A stretch of 52,670 nucleotides of DNA from Flavobacteriaceae bacterium (lineage in GTDB: Bacteria; Bacteroidota; Bacteroidia; Flavobacteriales; Flavobacteriaceae): the NCBI GenBank assembly GCA_947456815.1, contig CANGTL010000017.1, positions 1 through 52,670 on the forward strand, given 5' to 3'. Of the stretch, positions 1 to 6,745 are shown piece after piece. A program made the position numbers and the translations under genes. The notes beneath the pieces are model-generated. The model saw only the letters and a list, made by a program, of their open reading frames with translations. It ran no database searches and was not told the DNA's origin. Position 1 is the stretch's first letter; the number at the start of each line of letters is the position of its first letter.

Positions 1-281
1 ATAAATGAAATTTCACCTGCACATTTAGTCATTTAAACCGAAAAATTCTCTATTTTACCGACTACGAACAAGTTTTTTTACATTTTTTTGATGAAAAAAA
101 TAAAATTGTTCTCCTTGGAAAGTAATAGGTTACATTAATTTAATACGAGCACATTCAATATCACATGACATTTTCTGAGGGTATATTTTAATTTTTTACT
201 TTCGAGAATTGAAGAAAAATCGAACTAGTAAAATAATGAAAATGAAATGAATTCTTTTTTAAATTCTTGTGTCAGAAGTTA
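1..281. other. Non-coding window edge
   Basis: AT-rich sequence downstream of the minus-strand gene ending at 282. It has T- and A-tracts and an imperfect inverted repeat (GAACAA near 66, TTGTTC near 107) but no credible gene, RNA or clear terminator. Confidence 0.5.
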
Positions 282-1559
282 TTATTTTCCTTTTTTCTGA
301 ACGATAAGCATACCAGGATAAAACTCTTTGCCGCTTATTTTCTTGAAATAAGTTTTATCAACTTTAGTATCGGGATTCTCTTCCTCCGCGCCATATCGGT
401 TATCCCAGATTGGATACGAAGTGTCAACTTTGATTGTGCCGACTTCCACATATTCTGTTTTTCCATTTTTGTCTTGTCGCTGTTCCAACACGTCGAACCT
501 TGATTTTTCTGAAAGTCCTTCTTTCAAACCAATCTTAGCAGTAATCGGTTCGCCACTATACAATGGCGTTTTGGTCTTAAACTCATCATGATTTTTTTGG
601 AGTTTAACGATAACCGCATCCATGGCTTTCATAGTAGCCTTTTGAACTAACTCAACTTCACTTTTTTTTGTAAAAGTAGAGGATTGAACATCTGCCCATG
701 ACTCATCGGTCCCAATGTAAACTAATTTAAAAAGATTTGTCTCATCAAAGGCTTTCTTTTTTTCAGGTGTGATCGTCTTATCGTCGGCCCAAAAGTCATT
801 ATAGAAAATAGCGGCAGTTTCCTCGTCCCATTTTAGTTGGTATAGATGGCCTTTTGTTTTTACAACATAGCCCTTTCCTGCTATCGTTACACCTGCGGAG
901 GTTATAGTTGCAGCTGTTGATATGTCGCCCAGACCAGCAGCGCCAGCAGCTTGCCCAAACGCGTTAAGCAACCCGCTTGCCTTTTTGGCGACTTCTTCTT
1001 TGGAAACATATTTGAATTCATTAACAAGCACAAAGGTCTTACTGATTAATTCTTCTCCGGCATCTGCTAAAAGCGCCATTCCTCTTTGATCATTTTTTGA
1101 CCGAGCAACATCTAAGGCAGAAGCATCATAAGTTCCCCGACTTTTGACTAATTCCATATTAAATCCGCCCTTAGCAGATCTGTTAAACCATTTGGCAATT
1201 AAGTTTTTTGCTATATCATCTAATTGTTTTTCGCTTTTATTTGCTGAATTATCTGCGACCGTTTTAGTGTCTGCTGGAGTAGCGCTACCGAAGAATAATG
1301 ACATCATTTCCTTGGGCTCTGGCAGATAAACAGTAAAGATTCTGTTTTCTAAATTGTGATCGTTAAATTTATCAGGAATCGGGCTATTGATAAAGTATGA
1401 TTTAATTTCTTCTGCGTAAGGACTAGCAGCATCGAGTGTGAGCATGGTATAAAGCGAACTTCTACGGTACTTTGAAGTTGCAGTTGTGATGTCTGTCTGA
1501 GCAGTAGATACCATTGCAAACAGACTAATTAAAACACTAAAAAATATATTTCTTTTCAT
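282..1559 (-). CDS. Exported protein of unknown function
   Basis: I do not recognise this 425-residue protein. Residues 1-20 form a signal peptide (basic MKR start, hydrophobic core, STAQ cleavage-type end) without a lipobox cysteine, so it should be periplasmic or outer-membrane associated. Residues around 195-235 are rich in Ala, Gly and Thr and could insert in or lie against a membrane. The remainder is mixed charged sequence with no enzyme motif that I can see. It ends in a basic tail (QKKGK) and lacks a T9SS domain. Its ATG lies 35 bases after the end of the next minus-strand gene (1595-2188), also exported, so the two may be co-transcribed with this gene second. Confidence 0.75.
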   Translation of the reverse strand: MKRNIFFSVLISLFAMVSTAQTDITTATSKYRRSSLYTMLTLDAASPYAEEIKSYFINSPIPDKFNDHNLENRIFTVYLPEPKEMMSLFFGSATPADTKTVADNSANKSEKQLDDIAKNLIAKWFNRSAKGGFNMELVKSRGTYDASALDVARSKNDQRGMALLADAGEELISKTFVLVNEFKYVSKEEVAKKASGLLNAFGQAAGAAGLGDISTAATITSAGVTIAGKGYVVKTKGHLYQLKWDEETAAIFYNDFWADDKTITPEKKKAFDETNLFKLVYIGTDESWADVQSSTFTKKSEVELVQKATMKAMDAVIVKLQKNHDEFKTKTPLYSGEPITAKIGLKEGLSEKSRFDVLEQRQDKNGKTEYVEVGTIKVDTSYPIWDNRYGAEEENPDTKVDKTYFKKISGKEFYPGMLIVQKKGK

Positions 1560-1594
1560 AAATAATTTTTTTAAAGCTTAAAATTCTACTACTG

Positions 1595-2188
1595 CTATAA
1601 TTTAGAAGTCCGAACCAAAAAAGTAAAAGTTCCAGACACTGGCTTACTTAGTTTTGGTGTTGCAATAATCCTTGCATTTAATTTATAATTACACTTAACT
1701 ATAAAAACTGCATAATTAGGTTCACTTTTCAGATATTTTACTTCGGTAACTTCGTTATATTCTGTATCCGAAAATCCCGCATTGCTGACCAATCTTTTTG
1801 TCAAATCGTCCAAGTAATTTCTATTTGAAGGTAGTTTTAGAGAAAATTGAAAAGGTGCATTATTTTCGAAATGACTCTTAATTTTATATCTTTTTAGTTC
1901 TCGATTTTTCACAATCGCAGAACTGTCTTTTGGATAAGAAAAGCACAATGACGCATTAGTAGAAGCAGAATCAAACGCTATTACGTTGGTGCTATCATTT
2001 AATGCAATAGCCTCAAAATCTAACTTACAAGGGACGTACCCATTCCAGTCTGGTGTTTTAAAAGAGAAATGCGTCTGATCATTGGTGTTAATTGATGATG
2101 CTTCAGAACGCGGTCCTTTGGTGTAGGAACTACAAATAAACAGTACTAAAATGAAAAGTGGCACTATTATTTTTGCTGTTTTTTTCAT
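1595..2188 (-). CDS. Exported protein of unknown function
   Basis: A 197-residue protein that I cannot assign to a family. It begins with MKKTAKIIVP and a hydrophobic stretch to about residue 22. The cysteine at 19 followed by SSY resembles a weak lipobox, so it could be a lipoprotein or be cleaved slightly later. The mature part is predicted soluble, with alternating hydrophobic and polar residues suggesting beta-sheet, and two further cysteines. It lies directly upstream of the exported 425-residue protein with a 35-base gap. Their co-orientation and shared export signals suggest one transcript, but give no function. Confidence 0.7.
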   Translation of the reverse strand: MKKTAKIIVPLFILVLFICSSYTKGPRSEASSINTNDQTHFSFKTPDWNGYVPCKLDFEAIALNDSTNVIAFDSASTNASLCFSYPKDSSAIVKNRELKRYKIKSHFENNAPFQFSLKLPSNRNYLDDLTKRLVSNAGFSDTEYNEVTEVKYLKSEPNYAVFIVKCNYKLNARIIATPKLSKPVSGTFTFLVRTSKL

Positions 2189-2334
2189 TGATTTAAATTT
2201 TTAATGTATAGATTTTATATTCCATTTGATTTGAAACCTGCGCTATTATTAATCTAAGCCACTATTACAAAATTTTGTTTATTCAAGCGAGGACTCTTCA
2301 AAATACCAACGCTGTTAAAATAAAGTAGCTACAG

Positions 2335-3111
2335 TTAGCGATTTTTCACTATTTGATCATATATACCATCCCATAATCCTATTCTTCGCTTTAAAGATTG
2401 CACTACGGCTTCCTCAACCTCAAGCCAAATTTGCTCATTAGTACCACAGAGATTCGAGGTCATCTGCAGTGCAAGTTGGCTATGGTGACCTCCATCCACT
2501 TCTATATGTCTTTCTATATAATATTTAAATATCGAAATTTCGTCTGGGAAGTTCTTGTGCATCGTATTGATTACTGAAACAAACATATCAGGAATGAGAT
2601 CTTCCCTACCAAAAGTGAATACGGCCGATTGCAAATAACTCTTTTTGCTTGATATAATATCAAAAGTAAAGTCAACAAATTCTTGAGCTTGAACTGGTGT
2701 TTTTGAAACGCGATAGGCCTTTTTTAGATTTCCATGAAGCTTCAATTCATCGACAAATACGAGCATTTGTAGCGTATGTGCACCGCATTGCTCCATGGCG
2801 TCTAAGTACAACTCAAAATGACTTTTTCTCACGCCATATAAATCTAAATCGGCTTCTTCTCCAACGACAATTTCATTAATAAGGAATCGCGTATCTGCAG
2901 ATCCAACTGGAAACCAAGGAACACTGGTACAAGTCAAATTGTTTTGCAAAGTTTTCAGTAATGACATAAAGTCCCAAACTGCAAAAACATGAAACTGCAT
3001 AAAGATTCTTAGGTCTTCAATATCATTAATCATCGAATAAACTTTATGATTGATAATCTCCTGACGTAAGGGCTCAATGACCTTTTTTAAATGCTCTAAT
3101 TGTGGGTTCAT
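2335..3111 (-). CDS. DUF3050 family protein (haem oxygenase-like fold)
   Basis: A 258-residue cytoplasmic protein matching the DUF3050 pattern throughout: an N-terminal FHVFAVWDFMSLLK-like stretch near residues 40-53, the INEIVVGEEADLD segment near 78-90, and a late His-rich ERHIEVDGGHHSQLA segment. The all-helical layout resembles the haem oxygenase/TenA-like superfamily, and the clustered Glu, Asp and His residues could bind metal, but the reaction is not known for the family. There is no signal peptide. It stands alone on the minus strand, with 146 bases to the next gene and about 280 bases of empty sequence upstream. Confidence 0.85.
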   Translation of the reverse strand: MNPQLEHLKKVIEPLRQEIINHKVYSMINDIEDLRIFMQFHVFAVWDFMSLLKTLQNNLTCTSVPWFPVGSADTRFLINEIVVGEEADLDLYGVRKSHFELYLDAMEQCGAHTLQMLVFVDELKLHGNLKKAYRVSKTPVQAQEFVDFTFDIISSKKSYLQSAVFTFGREDLIPDMFVSVINTMHKNFPDEISIFKYYIERHIEVDGGHHSQLALQMTSNLCGTNEQIWLEVEEAVVQSLKRRIGLWDGIYDQIVKNR

Positions 3112-3395
3112 TTTTTTTAATGAGCTATTGAGTAATAACGAACGGATTGTTACTATTGCTGATAATTTTACTAAGGTCAGAATATGTTGAACTATTTGTC
3201 AAAAAAGTGGACTTTAATACAGGAGTTTTAGTCACCTACGAAACCTAATCATCTATGAAAACAAACTAATCCTCTAAATGTACATCAGCCCACTATTTGC
3301 TAAAAATTCAACCCTAATTTTCAAAATTTTTTTTGGTCATACTCAACTATTTATCTGCTGGAACCAAAGCCATTATGATGCTAAAATCCTATTTT

Positions 3396-3978
3396 CTACA
3401 ACATCACTTTCTTGGTAACTACAACACCTTCTGTATTCGAAATTTGAACCAACAACACTCCTGTTGATGCTTACAAATCGCAGATCATCTGTGAAGCATT
3501 TACTTGTTTTTTATCATATAACAACCTTCCTTGAATATCAAATATCTTGATCGTTGACATCATTGTACTTCCGCTATTAATTACAATCTCGTCGGTCGGT
3601 GTTTTATAAATTACAACTTGACTTTCGTTAAACTGAATTGGCGTTACGCCTAATAATCCTTCTTGATAAACTATCTCAAAACGACTATTGAAGGTTCCAA
3701 CTTCCGTAGCTAAACTATACGGTGATTCGCTCAAATTATGAACGGTATTGGTTAGGTTATCTTTTAAGAATACATTCACGCCTTGGGTTTCAAATTTTTC
3801 GGCTAATTTCTGTCGCAATCATTTCCGATACTGCAGAAGATCCTTGTTGTAAATTGATTTCTGGCGACTTTGCTACAACGTCCACTTGACTGTTTTGGCT
3901 GTATGCGGCTACACCAGAACAAATTGCAATAAAATAAAGCGCTGTTTTTAGGTTGTTAAAAGGTGCGTCTACCCTCAT
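3396..3978 (-). pseudogene. Decayed secreted protein gene with T9SS type A tail
   Basis: Minus-strand remnant in two frames. Residues 1-62 (3978-3790) start with a signal-peptide-like stretch. The sequence then continues in another frame from about 3818, with a typical sorting-domain core (VVIYKTPTDEIVINSG, IKIFDIQGRLLYDKK) until a TAA at 3471-3473. Reading through that stop in the same frame gives 24 more codons ending in TEGVVVTKKVML and a stop at 3396-3398, which is the expected C-terminus of a T9SS type A domain. So there is at least one frameshift near 3790-3818 and one nonsense codon. The total is short (about 190 residues), implying that a central domain was also lost. Confidence 0.8.
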
Positions 3979-4406
3979 ATTTCATGACATTTAATGCCTC
4001 AAATTTAGATAGCACCTATGGTAGATTTTGCAAAATTTCGACGAATGGACTTCAATACTCTGCCAGCAGCATCTATATGTAGACGAATATACTTTTTCAA
4101 AATCAGTCCTATTAGGAGTAAAAATTTCACTCGAAATTCACTTTAAAAGGCTATTGCAGACTCTGGCCCTTCCTATTTTCGTTTGCTTTCAAGTGCAAAA
4201 ACCAAAAGAATGTCAATCAATGCTAGCATAAGCAGAAATATAATAAACAGTTACAATAGGTTGACTTATAAGTGTCAACAACCCAAGTAATGGCGTTATA
4301 CAGACAAAAACATACTTCGAAATCCTTTTAACTACATTTTTGTGCATTTCACAATACTTTTTATGCCATCTATCGAATTTAAATCAAAGAAATCTAACTG
4401 TAAAAT
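3979..4406. other. Gap without a convincing gene
   Basis: About 430 bases between the pseudogene and the next plus-strand promoter. A 67-codon open frame (4028-4231) has no recognisable content. A near-palindrome GTTGAC-8 nt-GTCAAC at 4260-4279 is the only structured element noticed. The region probably belongs to the same decayed locus. Confidence 0.4.
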
Positions 4407-4414
4407 TACTTTTG
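4407..4414 (+). promoter_or_regulatory. -7 promoter element TACTTTTG
   Basis: Matches the Bacteroidota -7 consensus TAnnTTTG 30 bases before the ATG at 4445. No clear -33 TTTG is seen at the usual spacing. Confidence 0.5.
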
Positions 4415-4444
4415 ATTATCAGATAACCTAAAAGCTTGCAATGT

Positions 4445-4885
4445 ATGATGCTTTACTACAGGGCCAATGAAAACCACTTCCGCTTTAAAGATCATGGTGT
4501 TATTCGCGTTTTTTACTTATCTCAAATCAGTAAGTTAAGACTTCTTAAACAGCGGGATTTGACCTTGAATATTATCCTGCTGGGTAGTGCGATGTTTTGC
4601 TGCTCGATTGCTATTCTGATAAGTGAGCTATTCGGGTCCGTTAGGATAATTTCTTTACTGGTCTCAGCGCTGTTTATTGTGTTTTCTTTGGAACATAAGG
4701 CATACAAATACAAGCTAATTGTTTTTACTAACGAAAATCGTATTATCAAATTGAAGATTGACATCATTAAACTGGATGACATTAGAAGACAAGTATCTAA
4801 GATAAATAAGGTGATGAGAAAAGAGCAAGATAACTACACATTCGCCAGTAATGAGATGAGTAAAGTACCTGCTCTAAATCAATAA
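4445..4885 (+). CDS. Small two-helix membrane protein, unknown
   Basis: A 146-residue protein starting at the first ATG downstream of a good -7 element; an in-frame TTG three codons earlier is less likely. Two adjacent hydrophobic segments (about residues 41-61 and 66-80) form a membrane hairpin. The N-terminal 35 residues and the C-terminal 60 residues are charged and probably cytoplasmic. No family is recognised. It lies in an AT-rich region between a pseudogene and a regulatory operon, so it may be lineage-specific. Confidence 0.55.
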   Translation: MMLYYRANENHFRFKDHGVIRVFYLSQISKLRLLKQRDLTLNIILLGSAMFCCSIAILISELFGSVRIISLLVSALFIVFSLEHKAYKYKLIVFTNENRIIKLKIDIIKLDDIRRQVSKINKVMRKEQDNYTFASNEMSKVPALNQ

Positions 4886-5100
4886 ACCTTTGATTACCAT
4901 AGCTAAGTTCATTAGGAGCAATAATTTTTCTAATACTTAAACGTGAAAGTAACGCAAAGCTTCAGCAAAACATCACGACTGGTAATACATCGTTGAAGAA
5001 AATTTGTTACTCAAGATGAGATTCTTTGCGTGAACAAGTAAAACAAAAAAAAGGGCGAAGTCAATTAAGACAATAACAAGACGAATTTTAATTACTCAAA

Positions 5101-5460
5101 ATGAAAAAACAAATATTTGTGTATGATCAAAATATGTCTTTTAATCATTTGCTCAAACGCTTCTACTCGAAACACTTTGTAATAGAATCATACACTACGA
5201 AAAGAAAAGTGCTACCCGATAGCGACAAAAATTATGAAGCAGCGTTCTTTATGATTATTAGTTTGGAAGATTTTCAATTTTTTATGCGATCAGCGACACT
5301 TTTCAAAAATCTATTCGTGATCACATCGGTAAAACTTTTTGAATTCCAAATTAGTAGCATCATGTCGGAAAACATAGTAATATTTGATTTCAATGATGAT
5401 GTTAAAAAAGATATAGTCAAAGAACTAGATTTTCAGCTAAAACTAAAAAAGTTACTTTAA
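5101..5460 (+). CDS. Receiver-like protein lacking phospho-acceptor Asp
   Basis: A 119-residue protein whose hydrophobic strand spacing resembles a response-regulator receiver: QIFVYDQN near the start, EAAFFMIISLED in the middle, NLFVITS, then NIVIFDFNDD before a final helix. The acidic pair at the first strand and the central phospho-acceptor Asp are not recognisable (MIISLED sits where ILDLNMP would be expected), so if it is a receiver it is a pseudo-receiver. It is encoded 324 bases upstream of the H-NOX phosphorelay operon in the same direction, though a promoter at 5753 separates them. The family assignment is inference from pattern only. Confidence 0.5.
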   Translation: MKKQIFVYDQNMSFNHLLKRFYSKHFVIESYTTKRKVLPDSDKNYEAAFFMIISLEDFQFFMRSATLFKNLFVITSVKLFEFQISSIMSENIVIFDFNDDVKKDIVKELDFQLKLKKLL

Positions 5461-5752
5461 TAACACCCAAAAATCTGTCAGCTTTCGAGCGATACAAGCA
5501 CACTTCAAAAGTCGACATAGAAACCAAAAAACTAAATACCCAAATTTATGATAATAGCGTTTATATTGTGCTGTAAAAGAATCCAGAAAATAATCAACGA
5601 GTTGAATCAATAAGAATTAAGTGCAACACTAAGAGCGCTCAAACTCAAAATATGTATGCCAACAAAAGCGAAAAAATGGGCTTAACCTTCCTATTATTCG
5701 CTTTTTTCATAATCCTTATGGTCATTAACAACAACATACCAATTAATTATGT
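5461..5752. other. Gap before the NO-relay operon
   Basis: No gene supported. An in-frame upstream extension of the receiver gene exists from 5652 and would add a hydrophobic segment, but a promoter element within it argues that it is not translated. Confidence 0.45.
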
Positions 5753-5760
5753 TATTTTTG
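5753..5760 (+). promoter_or_regulatory. -7 promoter element of the H-NOX operon
   Basis: TATTTTTG fits TAnnTTTG and lies 23 bases before ATG 5784, predicting a transcription start near 5767. This supports 5784 rather than 5652 as the first start codon of the operon. The -33 element is not evident. Confidence 0.5.
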
Positions 5761-5783
5761 ATTCAGAACTGAAAGAATCAAAA

Positions 5784-6197
5784 ATGCAAAAGACACTGGA
5801 AATATTATTAATTGAAGACGACACTATTGAGGTCATCAAATTTAATAGAGTATTAAAAACGTTAGGATTAGATCATATTATTCTTGAAGCCGAAAATGGT
5901 GAAGATGCACTTGCGACGTTAAAGGAGAAAGAAACAAAAACTGATATCGTGATTTTAGATTTAAATATGCCCAAATTAAATGGAATCGAGTTTCTAAGAA
6001 TATTAAAAGCCGATGAAAAGCTACAACACATCCCTGCAATAATTCTAACCACTTCAAACAATCATACCGATATTTTGGAGTGCTACAAAATTGGGATTGC
6101 TGGTTATATATTGAAACCATTGCGGTATGAAGACTATTTAGATCGTATTGAAAAAATACTTTTCTATTGGTCAACTAACGAACTAATCACACCATAA
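5784..6197 (+). CDS. CheY-like single-domain response regulator
   Basis: A 137-residue stand-alone receiver. The acidic pair is at E11/D12-D13, the phospho-acceptor is D59 in VILDLNMP, the Thr switch is in IILTTS, and the conserved Lys is in the LKPL segment. It resembles the Rcp1/CheY-type regulators that relay phosphate from phytochrome-like or multi-PAS kinases. With no output domain it should pass phosphate on or act by protein binding. It is the first gene of a five-gene operon, and its stop is one base before the H-NOX start. The start at 5784 is preferred over 5652 because a promoter element lies between the two. Confidence 0.9.
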   Translation: MQKTLEILLIEDDTIEVIKFNRVLKTLGLDHIILEAENGEDALATLKEKETKTDIVILDLNMPKLNGIEFLRILKADEKLQHIPAIILTTSNNHTDILECYKIGIAGYILKPLRYEDYLDRIEKILFYWSTNELITP

Positions 6198-6198
6198 G

Positions 6199-6744
6199 AT
6201 GTACGGGATTGTAAATAAAGCCATTGAAGACTTAGTGAAGACTAATTTTGGGGAAGCAAAATGGAATGTTATCCGAGAGAAAAGCGGTGTTGAGCATGAT
6301 TTTTTTATCAGCGACGAAGCCTATGACGACGACGTTACTTTCAAGCTCGCAGTTGCCGTTTCTCAAGAAATGAATATGACAGTTCCCGAAGTACTAAATG
6401 CATTTGGCGAATGGTGGGTCATCAAAACGACCAAAGAAAAATATAGTGGCTTGATGGAATCGGGAGGCGCTAACTTGCCAGATTTCTTAATAAATCTTCC
6501 CTCATTTCACAACCGCGTGATGTTGATTTATCCGAAATTAACACCGCCAGAGTTTAAAGTGAGCGATGTGCAAGAAAATAGTCTTCATTTGCATTACTTT
6601 TCAAAAAGAGAGGGACTTCAAGAATTTGTGCGCGGACTTATTCAAGGTTTAGGCATTCTATTTTCTACTAAAACTACCATAGAATTACTGCAAACCCGCG
6701 ACGAAGGCGATGCTCATGAAATTTTCAAGATAAGCTGGCAATAG
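6199..6744 (+). CDS. H-NOX haem nitric-oxide-binding sensor
   Basis: A 181-residue stand-alone H-NOX (HNOB) domain of full family length. It has the N-terminal MYGIVNKAIEDLV signature, the proximal haem ligand H104 in PSFHNRVMLIYPKL, the TPPEF segment, and the haem-propionate motif Y-x-S-x-R as YFSKR at 133-137. The position of the distal-pocket Tyr that stabilises O2 in thermophilic homologues appears to be Phe (LQEFVRGLIQG), which fits an NO-selective sensor; that alignment is by eye. It is packed one base from both neighbours, just upstream of a kinase carrying an HNOBA domain, its expected partner. Confidence 0.95.
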   Translation: MYGIVNKAIEDLVKTNFGEAKWNVIREKSGVEHDFFISDEAYDDDVTFKLAVAVSQEMNMTVPEVLNAFGEWWVIKTTKEKYSGLMESGGANLPDFLINLPSFHNRVMLIYPKLTPPEFKVSDVQENSLHLHYFSKREGLQEFVRGLIQGLGILFSTKTTIELLQTRDEGDAHEIFKISWQ

Positions 6745-6745
6745 G

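Noticed and set aside
4028..4231. Open frame of 67 codons in the gap after the pseudogene
   Set aside because: No promoter, no recognisable content and codon use unlike neighbouring genes.
5652..5783. N-terminal extension of the CheY-like regulator with a hydrophobic segment
   Set aside because: A TAnnTTTG promoter element lies inside it at 5753, and the receiver family starts at the later ATG.
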